Positions 16,427-25,926 are shown, numbered from the stretch's first letter. The stretch is DNA of 64,000 nt from Corynebacterium aquilae DSM 44791 (GCF_001941445.1 NZ_CP009245.1:1077992-1141991); one strand, 5' to 3'. Translations and numbers: made by a program. The notes: generated by a model not told the origin, from the sequence alone.

Positions 16427-16591
16427 ACCTTCTAGCGTATGCCGGCGACCGGGTGTAGCGCTTCAACTAATCCCCAAAGCAGCTATGAACAAAATCACAA
16501 AACCCCCTACGCTGTGACGTATGCCCCTAATGGGAATGAAGTTCGCACATTCCCCGGCAAAACCGCACGTACATCACTAGCGTTAGAAGAC
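16427..16591 (+). promoter_or_regulatory. Divergent promoter region of glgA and glgC
   Basis: The 165-bp gap between the two start codons contains TACGCT (minus, 16434-16439), 7 nt from the glgA ATG, and TAGCGT (plus, 16578-16583), 8 nt from the glgC GTG. Both transcripts would be leaderless or nearly so. No clear -35 is seen for either, which often means an activator is needed; which one is unknown. Confidence 0.5.
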
Positions 16592-17809
16592 GTGAGAGCC
16601 CAACCGCATGTCCTAGCCATCGTCCTCGCTGGCGGCGAGGGGAAGCGTCTATTTCCCCTGACCGCCGACAGGGCTAAACCCGCCGTCCCCTTTGGAGGCA
16701 CCTATCGTCTGATTGACTTCGTGTTGTCGAATCTCGTCAACGCGGGGTACATGCAGATTTGTGTGCTGACCCAGTACAAGTCCCACTCGCTGGACCGCCA
16801 CATTTCCCAGTCGTGGCAGCTGTCCGGCCTGGCAGGGCAGTACATCACCCCTGTCCCCGCCCAGCAGCGCCTGGGTAAGAGGTGGTTCACTGGATCCGCC
16901 GATGCGATTCTGCAGTCCCTGAACCTGATTTACGACGAGGATCCCGATTACGTCATCGTTTTCGGCGCTGACCACGTCTATCGCATGGATCCGAAGCAGA
17001 TGGTCGATGAGCACATCGCCTCCGGCGCGTCGGTGTCGGTCGCGGGCATCCGCGTTCCGCGCTCTGAGGCCAGCGCTTTCGGCTGCATCCAGTCCGATGA
17101 GAGCGGCACCATTACTGAGTTCATCGAAAAGCCCGCCGACCCGCCGGCTACTCCCGACGATCCGGACATGACCTACGCGTCGATGGGTAACTACGTTTTC
17201 ACCACCAAGGCCCTCATTGAGGCGCTGAAGGAGGATGCAGAAAACGAAGACTCTGAGCACGACATGGGTGGCGACATCATCCCGTACTTCACCAAAAAGG
17301 GTGAAGCCCACGTCTATGACTTCATGGCGAACAAGGTTCCCGGTGCTACCGACCGTGACCGCGGCTACTGGCGCGACGTTGGTACCATCGACGCCTTCTA
17401 TGAGGCGCACATGGATCTCATCAGCGTCCACCCGGTGTTCAACCTGTACAACCGCTCGTGGCCGATTCACAACACCGACGACGGCAATCTGCCCCCGGCA
17501 AAGTTTGTCGCTGGTGGTATCGCGCAGTCCTCGATGGTGGCTTCCGGCTCCATCATTTCCGCGGCTACCGTGCGTAACTCCGTGGTGTCCAACAACGTCT
17601 ACGTTGAGGAAGGCGCGACGGTGGAGGGCTCGGTGCTGATGCCGGGTGTCCGCATTGGTAAGGGAGCGGTGGTGCGCCACGCGATTTTGGATAAGAACGT
17701 GCGCGTCTCCGATGGTGAGTTCATCGGCGTCGACCACGAGCGCGACGCACAGCGCTTCAAGATCAGCCCCGGTGGCGTGGTCTGTGTCGGCAAAAACGAA
17801 GTCGTCTAA
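16592..17809 (+). CDS. glgC: Glucose-1-phosphate adenylyltransferase (ADP-glucose pyrophosphorylase)
   Basis: The 405-residue enzyme makes ADP-glucose from ATP and glucose-1-phosphate, the donor for glycogen synthesis. The N-terminal nucleotidyltransferase domain has [20 protein letters not shown] and the KPAVPFGG motif; the catalytic acid lies in [11 protein letters not shown] and FIEKPADPP binds the sugar phosphate. The C-terminal left-handed beta-helix (from about residue 300) carries the regulatory site. GTG 16592 gives [11 protein letters not shown], the usual N-terminus; the frame is open 51 codons further upstream but that part is non-family and would include the promoter. Confidence 0.94.
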   Translation: MRAQPHVLAIVLAGGEGKRLFPLTADRAKPAVPFGGTYRLIDFVLSNLVNAGYMQICVLTQYKSHSLDRHISQSWQLSGLAGQYITPVPAQQRLGKRWFTGSADAILQSLNLIYDEDPDYVIVFGADHVYRMDPKQMVDEHIASGASVSVAGIRVPRSEASAFGCIQSDESGTITEFIEKPADPPATPDDPDMTYASMGNYVFTTKALIEALKEDAENEDSEHDMGGDIIPYFTKKGEAHVYDFMANKVPGATDRDRGYWRDVGTIDAFYEAHMDLISVHPVFNLYNRSWPIHNTDDGNLPPAKFVAGGIAQSSMVASGSIISAATVRNSVVSNNVYVEEGATVEGSVLMPGVRIGKGAVVRHAILDKNVRVSDGEFIGVDHERDAQRFKISPGGVVCVGKNEVV

Positions 17810-17832
17810 ACGCTGCTAGCGCGCCACACAAA

Positions 17833-17880
17833 ACTGGCGGCAAGTCCCACAATGGTTGGGGCTTGCCGCCAGTGGTGTTT
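17833..17880 (+). terminator. Terminator after glgC
   Basis: A stem of about 16 bp, ACTGGCGGCAAGTCCC (17833-17848) against GGGCTTGCCGCCAGT (17859-17873), is followed by GGTGTTTTC. The gap to 17989 holds nothing else I can name. Confidence 0.85.
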
Positions 17881-17989
17881 TCACGGGCCTTTTGGGCGCT
17901 AATTCCACGAACAGGCCAGGACCCTTAAAGCAAAGGGGCAAGGCCTCTCGGGGCGGGCGGTGGTGGATGTGAAAAAAGCTTGGGGTGGG

Positions 17990-18643
17990 TTACTTCTGGG
18001 CCAGCTTGGTCACGCAGGTTAAACCGGCGCCCAGCGGCAGGCGCATCACCAGGGCGTCATCCATGCTTGACACCAGGGCGTCGGCCTCGCGGGCGGCGAC
18101 CGCGTCACGGTCATTGCGGGATTCCTCGCCGACTAGCCCATCCAGCAGGCTGTCGGCCAGCACCAAGATGCCGCCTTCGGTCAGCAGCGGCCAGGCGGCC
18201 TCCACCATGGCGGATAGGTCGGTGGCCCGCACATCGGCATAAATCAACTGGTAGTTATTTGGCGCCAGACGCCCCATGACCTCCAGCGGGCGAGAGGGCA
18301 GGAAACGGCACTGGGAGGGCGCGTAGCCGGCCTCCAAAAACGCCTCCCGGGCGTGGCGCTGGTGCTCGGATTCCGGATCGATACAGGTGAGCTGACTGTC
18401 GCCACGCACACCCCGCAGTAGGTGCAGGCCAACCACTGCGGCGGCCGGGGTGATGGCCACCAGGGAGGCCTTGTTGGCTCCGGCGGCCAGCGCCGCCAGG
18501 GTGGACAGCAACGACGCGGTGGCCGCATCGGGCACATTCAAACCGAATTCATGCGCTGTCTTGGTTGCGTTATCGAGGGCGGCGTCGGTGACGGTGGCCT
18601 CATCGATGAAACGCTGCATGGCGTCAAAAGCAGAAGTACTCAC
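17990..18643 (-). CDS. O-methyltransferase (class I, Rv1220c-like)
   Basis: The 217-residue protein belongs to the small O-methyltransferase family: helical N-terminus (FDAMQRFIDEATVTDAALDNA), then SLVAITPAAAVVGLHLLRG as the degenerate glycine loop, TCIDPESEHQRHAREAF as the SAM-ribose acidic motif, and YQLIYADVRATD for strand 4. Substrate is unknown. GTG 18643 was chosen because it removes a non-family arginine/cysteine-rich extension. It diverges from sigE, and the same methyltransferase-sigE pairing is found in mycobacteria and corynebacteria, so a shared stress context is plausible. Confidence 0.85.
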   Translation of the reverse strand: MSTSAFDAMQRFIDEATVTDAALDNATKTAHEFGLNVPDAATASLLSTLAALAAGANKASLVAITPAAAVVGLHLLRGVRGDSQLTCIDPESEHQRHAREAFLEAGYAPSQCRFLPSRPLEVMGRLAPNNYQLIYADVRATDLSAMVEAAWPLLTEGGILVLADSLLDGLVGEESRNDRDAVAAREADALVSSMDDALVMRLPLGAGLTCVTKLAQK

Positions 18644-18906
18644 GCCCACATCATAAAAGCGCGCCCACCGGCACCAAGGGGCGCAACGCACCAAAGTCGC
18701 CAAACCTGAAACTGCTGTGACTAAAGTCGGCTGAAGTGACCGATGGGGGCAGAAAATGCTAGTGGCCAAAGCGAAGATCTTGCGCCCCGCCAGGGCCCGA
18801 GCCAAACCCTGGTGAGGGAAACCTAAAAGCAGCAGCAATCACAGCCTTTTGACAGTAACTGCCTAACTAGGTGACAGCCATTTATCTGGGCTACACTAAG
18901 TCCACG

Positions 18907-19551
18907 ATGGACAATCCCAGCATGAGTGTGAAACGCACCCCCGCCGCCCCGGTTTCTCCTGACGCCGATGCCCCTTTGACGGGCACCGCCGCCTTCGACG
19001 CCGGCGTCGCCGGCATGCCCAGCTGGGCGGAACTCGTCGCAGAACACGCCGACAGTGTCTACCGCCTCGCGTACCGCCTCTCCGGCAACCAACAAGACGC
19101 CGAAGATCTCACCCAAGAGACCTTCATGCGTGTGTTCCGCAGCCTGAAAAACTACCAGCCAGGCACCTTCGAAGGCTGGCTGCACCGCATCACCACCAAC
19201 CTGTTTTTGGACATGGTGCGCCACCGCGCAAAAATCCGCATGGAAGCCCTGCCCGAAGACTACGATCGGGTGCCCGGCAACGACCTCACCCCGGAACAGG
19301 CCTACAACTTCGCCAACCTCGACCCGGTTCTGCAAAAAGCGCTCGACGACCTTGCGCCCGACTTCCGCGTCGCTGTCGTCCTGTGTGACGTCATGGGGAT
19401 GAGCTACGACGAAATCGCCGACACCCTCGGCGTCAAACTCGGCACCGTCCGCTCCCGGATCCACCGCGGGCGCTCCCACCTGCGCGCCAGCCTCGAAGCA
19501 GCCGCACTGACCAACGAGTCCGTCAACGAGCTCATCCCGGTGCGCAGCTAG
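18907..19551 (+). CDS. sigE: ECF sigma factor SigE
   Basis: The 214-residue sigma-70 family factor has region 2 at about residues 38-105 ([31 protein letters not shown], read in parts, the core-binding and -10 helices) and region 4 at about 140-195 ([37 protein letters not shown], the -35 helix-turn-helix). There is no region 1.1 or 3, as expected for ECF factors. In corynebacteria SigE controls the cell-surface stress response. ATG 18907 gives the normal size; a TACACT box (18892-18897) 9 nt upstream would be its -10. The anti-sigma gene follows after 293 bp and a terminator. Confidence 0.93.
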   Translation: MDNPSMSVKRTPAAPVSPDADAPLTGTAAFDAGVAGMPSWAELVAEHADSVYRLAYRLSGNQQDAEDLTQETFMRVFRSLKNYQPGTFEGWLHRITTNLFLDMVRHRAKIRMEALPEDYDRVPGNDLTPEQAYNFANLDPVLQKALDDLAPDFRVAVVLCDVMGMSYDEIADTLGVKLGTVRSRIHRGRSHLRASLEAAALTNESVNELIPVRS

Positions 19552-19580
19552 CCCGGCAGACGCCACCACCAACACTTTTC

Positions 19581-19617
19581 ACCTGACTCACTGGCCACCA
19601 GGAGTCAGGTTTTGTGT
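19581..19617 (+). terminator. Terminator between sigE and its anti-sigma gene
   Basis: ACCTGACTC (19581-19589) pairs perfectly with GAGTCAGGT (19602-19610), with an extra CTGG/CCAG pairing in the loop, and is followed by TTTGTGTTT. Confidence 0.8.
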
Positions 19618-19844
19618 TTACGCCCCCGTCGCCGAAACGCACCCGATCTGCTGCAATGCCAGAGCGGCTGGAACTCACAGACAACCACAATCGTTAACAC
19701 CGCATAAGGGCTTTACAAAAACCCACCGGAGGCAGCCTAGAACCCTTCACACACGCGCTGCGGGCATCACTGATGCGCGCAGACGAGTACATTGGGACAC
19801 AACGAGCAGCCACAACTGATGTAAGGAGGTCGACGTTTAACGCC

Positions 19845-20225
19845 ATGAAGCTCACAGACAGAAAAGGCTTTCCCTCAAAAGGCAAAAGCCTCAGCAACAA
19901 AAAACGCTTCGCCTCAGTCGACCACCTCACAGTCGAAGCCGTCGCAGCTTTCGTCGACGGTGAACTATCAGCAGGTGCTACCCACCGCGCAAAAATCCAC
20001 CTCGTACACTGCGCAGAATGCCGCGCCGACGTCGCCGCCCAACGTCGCGCCGCCGAAGCGCTACGCTCCAGCGAACAGCAGCCAATCTGCGCCCCCAGCG
20101 CACTGATCGCAAAACTCACCAACATCGCCGACGCAGCCTGCGAACAAACCGCGCCCCAGCACGACACCACGCCATCGTCAGTTGCTAAGATTTTTACGGC
20201 ACTTTCAAGAAACAAGCGGAGCTAA
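19845..20225 (+). CDS. cseE: Anti-sigma factor with zinc-binding ZAS domain (CseE-like)
   Basis: The 126-residue soluble protein has the anti-sigma domain signature H-x3-C-x2-C in KIHLVHCAECRADVAAQRR (about residues 54-72), preceded by the helix LTVEAVAAFVDGELSAGA. It should bind and inhibit SigE, as CseE does in C. glutamicum, with release under surface stress. There is no membrane span. ATG 19845 follows a very strong Shine-Dalgarno, AAGGAGGT (19823-19830), though the spacing of 14 nt is long; the frame is open 24 codons upstream but no better start is seen. The SD strength suggests high anti-sigma output. Confidence 0.88.
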   Translation: MKLTDRKGFPSKGKSLSNKKRFASVDHLTVEAVAAFVDGELSAGATHRAKIHLVHCAECRADVAAQRRAAEALRSSEQQPICAPSALIAKLTNIADAACEQTAPQHDTTPSSVAKIFTALSRNKRS

Positions 20226-20374
20226 AAATAGCCCTCCGACTCTCTTGACCCCCTGGCCGCCAAGACCTAAGTCCCCGCGGCCACACAGACTTACCCACAA
20301 CACCACATACTGACAAGCCCCCCGCACAAGGGACAGCAGCCAGATGTGAACGCATCGGAAGGTGGCGACCACGC

Positions 20375-20845
20375 GTGTTTACCAATCTTGGGTGGACCGA
20401 GATCATGGTGGTGTTCATCGTCGGGCTCATCGTCATCGGCCCCGAACGACTCCCACGCGTCATCGAAGACGCCCGCGCCGCAATCTATGCCGCACGCACC
20501 GCCATCGACAACGCGAAAAAAGAACTCGCCGGCGAACTAGGCCCAGAGTTCGACAGCATCGCCGAACCACTGCGCGACCTCAACAAGCTCCGCGGCATGA
20601 CCCCCCGCGCCGTCGTCACCCGCACCCTCCTCGACGGCGACGACTCCTTCCTGGACTCCTTCGACCCCAAAAAAATCATGTCCCAAGAAACCGCGGGACA
20701 AGCGGTGCGCAAAAACGCCGACAACAACACCACCCACGCCGAACGCGTCCAACCCCCATCAGCGCCCACCCCGGCGCCACAACAACCCCAACCCAACCCG
20801 CAGCCCCCGGCAGCCGAACCAGGCGCCTACGACGAAGTTATCTAA
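20375..20845 (+). CDS. tatB: Sec-independent translocase subunit TatB
   Basis: The 156-residue protein has the TatB layout: a short N-terminal membrane helix ([17 protein letters not shown]) with the FTNLGWTE start and the conserved Gly-Pro hinge, an amphipathic helix ([24 protein letters not shown]), then a disordered Pro/Gln-rich tail from about residue 110. With TatC it recognises twin-arginine signal peptides; TatA and TatC are not in the window. The start is GTG 20375. Position after sigE and its anti-sigma gene is conserved in corynebacteria and mycobacteria and fits an envelope-stress role. Confidence 0.92.
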   Translation: MFTNLGWTEIMVVFIVGLIVIGPERLPRVIEDARAAIYAARTAIDNAKKELAGELGPEFDSIAEPLRDLNKLRGMTPRAVVTRTLLDGDDSFLDSFDPKKIMSQETAGQAVRKNADNNTTHAERVQPPSAPTPAPQQPQPNPQPPAAEPGAYDEVI

Positions 20846-20848
20846 GCA

Positions 20849-20880
20849 AAGACCCGCCCTTTGAATAAAGGGCGGGTCTT
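20849..20880 (+). terminator. Bidirectional hairpin between tatB and mrp
   Basis: AAGACCCGCCCTTT (20849-20862) pairs perfectly with AAAGGGCGGGTCTT (20867-20880) across a 4-nt loop. It sits between the convergent tatB and mrp genes; U-tracts are short on both sides. Confidence 0.85.
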
Positions 20881-20917
20881 GATCGTCAGGGGCAACAAAC
20901 CCCACAGGCTAAAAAAC

Positions 20918-22045
20918 CTAGCGACGCGGAGTCACTCCCAGCGGCATCCCCGCCAAAGAATCCTGGCGGCGAGCCAGCTTCTCAGCAATCGCACCAAAGG
21001 CCTTCCCGGCAGGGGAGTCGGGCTGCCCAATCGCGATCGGCGTGCCGTCATCGCCACCAATGCGCACCTGCGGATCCAAAGGAATACTGCCCAACAAATT
21101 CACCTGCGTACCGGTAATCACCGACAAACGATCCGCCACAATCTGGCCACCACCGGAACCAAACACATCCACCACGCTGCCATCCGGCATCACCATGGCG
21201 GCCATGTTCTCAATCACACCGGCGATCTTCTGGCGGGTCTGCTGCGTGATCGAACCCGCACGCTCCGCAACCTCGGCGGCAGCGGCCTGCGGAGTCGTCA
21301 CAATCAACAGCTCAGCCTGGGGGAGAAGCTGCGCCACCGAAATAGCAATATCGCCCGTGCCCGGAGGCAAATCAAGCAACAGCACATCCACATCGCCCCA
21401 AAACACATCGGTCAAAAACTGCGAAATCGCGCGATGCAACATCGGGCCACGCCACACCACCGGAGCATTACCCTCCGTGAAATGAGCGATCGAAATCATC
21501 TTCACCCCATGCGCCTGCGGCGGCATGATCATGTCATCCACCGGAGTGGGGCGATCATCACTGCCCAACATGTGCGGCACAGAATGCCCATAAATATCGG
21601 CATCCACAATGCCCACCGACAAACCACGCGCAGCCAACGCAGCCGCCAAATTCACCGTGACAGAGGACTTACCGACACCACCCTTACCGGAAGCCACAGC
21701 ATAGACCCGCGTACGCGAATTCGGATCGTTGAAAGGATTCGGCAGCTCCTCACCGCCACCTTTCAACTGGCTGCGCAACTGGCGGCGCTGCTCGTCAGTC
21801 ATCACCCCGCAGGTGACCTCAACAGCATCCACCCCATCAACAGCAGCAACAGCCGCGCGCGTCGCCTCAGTCAGGGCGGTCTTCATCGGGCACCCCGCAA
21901 TCGTCAGCAGGATGCGCACAGCCACACTGCCGCCCTCCACAGTGACCTCGTCGACCATGCCCAGCTCAGTGATCGGGCGACCGATCTCCGGGTCGTCAAC
22001 GGTGGCGAGAGCCTCGAAAATTTTATCTTGTGAAACGTTAGCCAT
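20918..22045 (-). CDS. mrp: Mrp/NBP35-family ATP-binding Fe-S carrier protein
   Basis: The 375-residue protein has an N-terminal MIP18/DUF59 domain (residues 1-95: ALATVDDPEIGRPITELGMVDEV, then TIAGCPMKTAL) and a deviant Walker A P-loop ATPase domain with SGKGGVGKSSVTVNLA (about 120-135), IVDADIYGHS and LDLPPGTGD. Mrp proteins act in delivery of Fe-S clusters to apoproteins. The CxxC cluster site of many family members is not visible near the C-terminus, where it would be expected after residue 270, as in a number of actinobacterial Mrp proteins. The start ATG is at 22045. The DUF1003 gene lies 14 bp upstream, so mrp is the last gene of a minus-strand operon. Confidence 0.9.
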   Translation of the reverse strand: MANVSQDKIFEALATVDDPEIGRPITELGMVDEVTVEGGSVAVRILLTIAGCPMKTALTEATRAAVAAVDGVDAVEVTCGVMTDEQRRQLRSQLKGGGEELPNPFNDPNSRTRVYAVASGKGGVGKSSVTVNLAAALAARGLSVGIVDADIYGHSVPHMLGSDDRPTPVDDMIMPPQAHGVKMISIAHFTEGNAPVVWRGPMLHRAISQFLTDVFWGDVDVLLLDLPPGTGDIAISVAQLLPQAELLIVTTPQAAAAEVAERAGSITQQTRQKIAGVIENMAAMVMPDGSVVDVFGSGGGQIVADRLSVITGTQVNLLGSIPLDPQVRIGGDDGTPIAIGQPDSPAGKAFGAIAEKLARRQDSLAGMPLGVTPRR

Positions 22046-22059
22046 AACGAGGTCTGATC

Positions 22060-22632
22060 CTATCCCAAAGGTTCCGTCAGGTCGCCAGCGGGAGAGTCAC
22101 CAGCACCATCCTTGTGCGCGCGAGCCTGCGAACGCGCCGACACGTCATCCAACTTGGCCTCCAAACGGCCCAACAAATCCTTGACATCCTCCAGCTCATG
22201 GCGCAGGTAATCACGCGAGACCGAATCGCCCAACGCCAAACGCACACTCGCCAACTCCCGGGCAAGAAACTCCGTATCGGCCTTCGTTTGCTCCGCACGA
22301 CGCCGGTCATCAGCCAACACCGCACGGTCGCGATCCTCCTGGCGGTTCTGCGCCAACAAAATCAACGGCGCCGCGTAAGCAGCCTGGGTGGAAAACGCCA
22401 AATTCAACAAAATGAACGGGTAAGGATCCCAATTCCAGGCAAAACCACCCACATTCAGACCAATCCAAATGATCACAAAAATGGTCTGCCAAAACAGATA
22501 CTCGCCGGTACCGAAAAAGCGCGCCACCTTCTCGGCGAAAGCACCCACCGCATCGCCATCAACATTGATCAGCTTGCGACGCTGACCACTGGATGGGGTG
22601 TCCAACAAAGTCTTCGACACTTGCTCAGCCAC
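22060..22632 (-). CDS. DUF1003 membrane protein
   Basis: The 190-residue protein fits DUF1003: after a charged start (VDGDAVGAFAEKVARFFGTGEYL) come two membrane helices (WQTIFVIIWIGLNVGGFAW and FILLNLAFSTQAAYAAPLILLAQ) and the family motif QNRQEDRDR, then a long cytoplasmic coiled coil (ADDRRRAEQTKADTEFLAREL...EDVKDLLGRLEAKLDDV). Function is unknown. GTG 22632 is preferred because GAGGAGGGG stands about 8 nt upstream; an ATG eight codons further 5' would put that SD inside the gene. In corynebacteria it lies between the MgtE-like gene and mrp. Confidence 0.87.
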   Translation of the reverse strand: MAEQVSKTLLDTPSSGQRRKLINVDGDAVGAFAEKVARFFGTGEYLFWQTIFVIIWIGLNVGGFAWNWDPYPFILLNLAFSTQAAYAAPLILLAQNRQEDRDRAVLADDRRRAEQTKADTEFLARELASVRLALGDSVSRDYLRHELEDVKDLLGRLEAKLDDVSARSQARAHKDGAGDSPAGDLTEPLG

Positions 22633-22697
22633 GCGGGCCCCTCCTCGAAAAAACATCCACCACGCAGGCGAAAAATACAGTTTGCATCAAAAAAGCC

Positions 22698-23978
22698 CTA
22701 ACCTCGCGGCTGGGGGCGAATACCCATCTCACGCCAGTCATCCGGCAACATGTGGTCCAACAAGTCATCCACACTGACCGCACCCAACAGATGCTTATCC
22801 TCGTCGAGAACCGGCCCACACACCAAGTTATAGGTGGCGAAATAGCGAGCCGCCGTCTCCTTATCGTCATCGGCGTACAAAGGCGGCAAATCCGGATCCA
22901 AAATTCCACTGACCAACGTGGAAGGAGCCTCGCGCAACAGCTTCTGCAAGTGCACACACCCCAAATAGGTGCCGGTCGGGGTGCCCGTCGGCGGGCGCAC
23001 CACAAACACCATCGACGACAGTGACGTCGGCAGGTCAGGATTTCGTACCGTGGCCAAAGCCTCAGCGACCGTAGTCTGCGGAGTCAAAATCACCGGCTCC
23101 GGGGTCATGATGGCGCCAACCGTATCGTCGTCAAAGTCCAACAGACGACGCACCGGCTCGGACTCCTCCGGATCCATCAGCTCCAGCAGAACATCCGCTT
23201 TCGCGTCAGGAAGCTCACCCAACAAGTCGGCGGCATCATCCGGATCCATCTCCTCCAACACATCGGCCGCGCGCTCAATCGCCAAAGACTCAATCAGCTC
23301 CGCCTGATGATCCTCGGGAAGCTCCTGGAGAATATCCGCCAGCCGCTCGTCATCAAGTTCCTCAGCCACATCATGGCGCTGCGTCGGCGTCAACTGATGC
23401 ATCAACGTCGCAGCATCCGCCGGGCGCATGTCATCAAATTGCGCCAACAACTCCGCCGTCGCCGGGGAATGATCGGCCGCGGTGGTCGCCAAGCCGTGCA
23501 CATAGGTCCACGGCACCTCAAACAGGGGAGCACGACGCGCAAACGTCGACTTCGGGCCACTGACCGCGACGCGAGAAATCTGCCAATCACGGGTGCGTGT
23601 CTGCTCGATCTCCACATCCGTGATCTGCACCGGCTTGCTATGCAAATCCCGCAACTCCGGATCATCAACCTGCACGCGCGCACCGATCACATCGTTAACG
23701 ATCGACAACTCGCCAGCCCTGCGCTGGAAGGTGCGCATCGACACCGAACCGCTGACCAAAGTGACCTCCTGCGGGTCGATGGCGGCGATGCGGAGCATAG
23801 GAACAAAAATGCGGCGTTTATTCACCATCTCCACCACCAAACCCAAGGCACGCGAAGAGGAATGCGCGGGTCTGATATTGACCATGACATCTCGAACACG
23901 CCCAATGGGCTCGGTGTCGGGTCCACGGACAATCATGCCGGCCAAACGGCCAACGTACAGGCGGGTCACGGAACTCAT
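22698..23978 (-). CDS. MgtE N-domain/CBS-domain protein without membrane part
   Basis: The 426-residue protein begins with a PRC-barrel-like part (SSVTRLYVGRLAGMIVRGPDTEPIGRVRDVMV), followed by a second similar half (about 90-150), then an MgtE N superhelix (about 180-285: MRPADAATLMHQLTPTQ, RLADILQELPEDHQAELIE, RAADVLEEMDPDDAADLLGEL) and two CBS repeats (about 290-415). The five C-terminal transmembrane helices of true MgtE channels are absent: no long hydrophobic segment exists. It may sense magnesium or nucleotide and act on another transporter. The start ATG follows a TAGACT box by 8 nt. Confidence 0.88.
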   Translation of the reverse strand: MSSVTRLYVGRLAGMIVRGPDTEPIGRVRDVMVNIRPAHSSSRALGLVVEMVNKRRIFVPMLRIAAIDPQEVTLVSGSVSMRTFQRRAGELSIVNDVIGARVQVDDPELRDLHSKPVQITDVEIEQTRTRDWQISRVAVSGPKSTFARRAPLFEVPWTYVHGLATTAADHSPATAELLAQFDDMRPADAATLMHQLTPTQRHDVAEELDDERLADILQELPEDHQAELIESLAIERAADVLEEMDPDDAADLLGELPDAKADVLLELMDPEESEPVRRLLDFDDDTVGAIMTPEPVILTPQTTVAEALATVRNPDLPTSLSSMVFVVRPPTGTPTGTYLGCVHLQKLLREAPSTLVSGILDPDLPPLYADDDKETAARYFATYNLVCGPVLDEDKHLLGAVSVDDLLDHMLPDDWREMGIRPQPRG

Positions 23979-24175
23979 GGTTTCCTAGTCTAGCCAGCCC
24001 AAAAGCCCAACCCCGAACCCTGCTGCTTTTTCGGGAACAAAAAAGCCTTCCTTTGCAGTTAGACTGCATATAAGCCCCGCATATATCCCGGGCACTACAA
24101 ACAGGCGGACTGCCACCTCACCCACCGGGGTGAATTGTTTTTCAGAGCGCGACGAAAGGCTGTGAACAGCTACCA

Positions 24176-24730
24176 ATGGCTCCCAGCGCCCCCATGCCCG
24201 CACCCCGCAGCATGCCCACCGGCTGGCCGGTCGGCAGCTTTGAGACCTACGAACAGGCCCAACAAATCGTCAACGAATTGGTGGCCGATCCCGCGGTACC
24301 ACCCACCGCACTGACCATCGTCGGCCTTGGCCCCATGGAAGTCGAGCACGTCGTCGCCCCCGTCACCTGGGTGCGGTTACTGTTCTCCTCACTCGTGCAG
24401 TCGGTAGCACTCGGCATGCTCATCGGTTTGGTCTTCGGGCTCACCGGCAACAACATGGCCGAAACCATGGCCAGCGCGGTCGCGATGACGGTAGTGTTCG
24501 GCCTGGTCGTCACCTTCGTGCCCCAACTATTCGCACCCCGGCGCAAAAAGTTTTTGACCCGCACAGAACTCGTCGCCACCCGCTACGACGTGTTGTGTGA
24601 CCCGGAATTCGCGCCCCACGCCCGAGATCTTGTCGCAGCGATCGTATCCGGCCGACGTCCCCCCGAAAGCACACAGACCCACAAACGCCCGGGGGAAACC
24701 ACAGGCCGGCCAGATAAGTTCTTCGGCTAA
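24176..24730 (+). CDS. General stress protein 17M-like membrane protein
   Basis: The 184-residue protein has the GSP17M-like N-terminal fold (GWPVGSFETYEQAQQIVNELV...ALTIVGLGP), then two membrane helices (LLFSSLVQSVALGMLIGLVFGL and MASAVAMTVVFGLVVTFV) and a C-terminal part (ATRYDVLCDPEFAPHARDLV) resembling the same domain's last strand. The family is heat- and stress-induced in Bacillus; the actinobacterial role is not known. It diverges from the MgtE-like gene across 197 bp, where TATATA (24073-24078) could be part of a promoter. Confidence 0.82.
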   Translation: MAPSAPMPAPRSMPTGWPVGSFETYEQAQQIVNELVADPAVPPTALTIVGLGPMEVEHVVAPVTWVRLLFSSLVQSVALGMLIGLVFGLTGNNMAETMASAVAMTVVFGLVVTFVPQLFAPRRKKFLTRTELVATRYDVLCDPEFAPHARDLVAAIVSGRRPPESTQTHKRPGETTGRPDKFFG

Positions 24731-24739
24731 ACCCCAAAC

Positions 24740-24802
24740 ACAACACCCCGGCCGGGTACCCAACTCATAAAAAGAGCCCTGGGCACCCGGCCGGGGTGTT
24801 GT
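24740..24802. terminator. Long bidirectional hairpin between convergent genes
   Basis: An 18-bp perfect stem: ACAACACCCCGGCCGGGT (24740-24757) with ACCCGGCCGGGGTGTTGT (24785-24802). No U-tract adjoins it, but it lies between the two convergent stops and could end both transcripts. Confidence 0.75.
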
Positions 24803-24813
24803 GCAGGATCGGT

Positions 24814-25926
24814 CTAAAGCCACCGGTTTTTCTTCATAAACCACCACATGAGAACCACCGACAACACCATCACGGCCAAACAGATGTAGTAGCCATAAGG
24901 GCTTTGCAACTCCGGCATGTTTTCGAAGTTCATGCCGTAAATGCCGGCGATCATAGTGGGCAATGCCGCCATACCGACAAGGGCGGAAATCTTACGCATG
25001 TCGTTGTTCTGCTGCAGCGAAATCATCGCCACACCAGCATCGATCAGGGAAGACAGACGCTCATCGTAGGAGGCGATCTGATCGGCGGCGATCAGCTCGT
25101 GGTCAAGCACGTCGCGGTAGTAAGAGCGAAGCTCCTTGCTCAGGATGTCCTTGTGATTAGCGATCAGGCTGCGCAGCGCCGTGGCCAACGGATCGATAGC
25201 GTGCCGCATTTCGAGAATCTCCCGCTTGAGCATGTAGATCTGCTCGATGTCGAAGCGGGTATCCGGGGTGAACACCTCGGTTTCCAACTCATCGACATCG
25301 GTCGACAGCTGCTGGGCGATAGCAAGATACTGGTCGACCAGGATGTCAGCGACCACCCAAGAAATACCAGTGGGGCCCATAGCGACCTGCTCCGGTTCCG
25401 CATCAACCAGCCGCCGAATCTGAGCCAAATTAGTACCACCGGAGTGAGTAATGGTGATGATGAAATCTGGGCCAAGAATCATCTGAACCTCGCCGGTCTG
25501 AATGATTTCCTTGGCGTTAGTCACCGACTCGTGTTCCCGGTAACGCACCGAACGAACCACAAAAAACAACTGGTCGTCATAGCGCTCAACCTTGGGGCGC
25601 TGGTGCGCAGTCACCGCATCTTCGGCAATGAGTTCGTGCACATCGTAAGCGTTAGCGATGGCCAACATTTGGCGCTCATCGGGCTCCCGCAAAGCCAACC
25701 AGACAAAACCCTCGCCACGCTCGCGGACTTCCTTCAACGCTGAAGTGTAGGTGTACTGTCCCCGCTCGGCGGCACCATCGGAGTAGACAGCACAGCGCTC
25801 AATAGCGGCCTCCACAGGAACGGGCAGCTTAGGTTTCGGCGAGATCTTCGGTTTGGCTTTAGTAGCAGATGCTTTGGCGACACCAGCCGCAGCTTTGACG
25901 GGCTTGATGAATGGGTTTGAAGCCAT
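24814..25926 (-). CDS. corA: CorA-family magnesium/cobalt channel
   Basis: The 370-residue protein has a large cytoplasmic alpha/beta domain, the long stalk helix (about residues 235-310) and two C-terminal membrane helices joined by the signature loop YGMNFENMP, followed by a basic end KKNRWL. The GMN motif is the selectivity filter of pentameric CorA channels. The first 55 residues are Lys/Pro/Ala-rich (KAAAGVAKASATKAKPKISP) and probably disordered. ATG 25926 is preceded by GGGAGG; the frame is open further upstream but that is non-family. Together with the MgtE-like protein it suggests a magnesium theme. Confidence 0.92.
   Translation of the reverse strand: MASNPFIKPVKAAAGVAKASATKAKPKISPKPKLPVPVEAAIERCAVYSDGAAERGQYTYTSALKEVRERGEGFVWLALREPDERQMLAIANAYDVHELIAEDAVTAHQRPKVERYDDQLFFVVRSVRYREHESVTNAKEIIQTGEVQMILGPDFIITITHSGGTNLAQIRRLVDAEPEQVAMGPTGISWVVADILVDQYLAIAQQLSTDVDELETEVFTPDTRFDIEQIYMLKREILEMRHAIDPLATALRSLIANHKDILSKELRSYYRDVLDHELIAADQIASYDERLSSLIDAGVAMISLQQNNDMRKISALVGMAALPTMIAGIYGMNFENMPELQSPYGYYICLAVMVLSVVLMWWFMKKNRWL

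Noticed and set aside
15129..16466. 445-codon arginine-rich frame overlapping glgA on the same strand
   Set aside because: Extreme Arg/Pro content is the out-of-frame reading of glgA codons; glgA has clear motifs.
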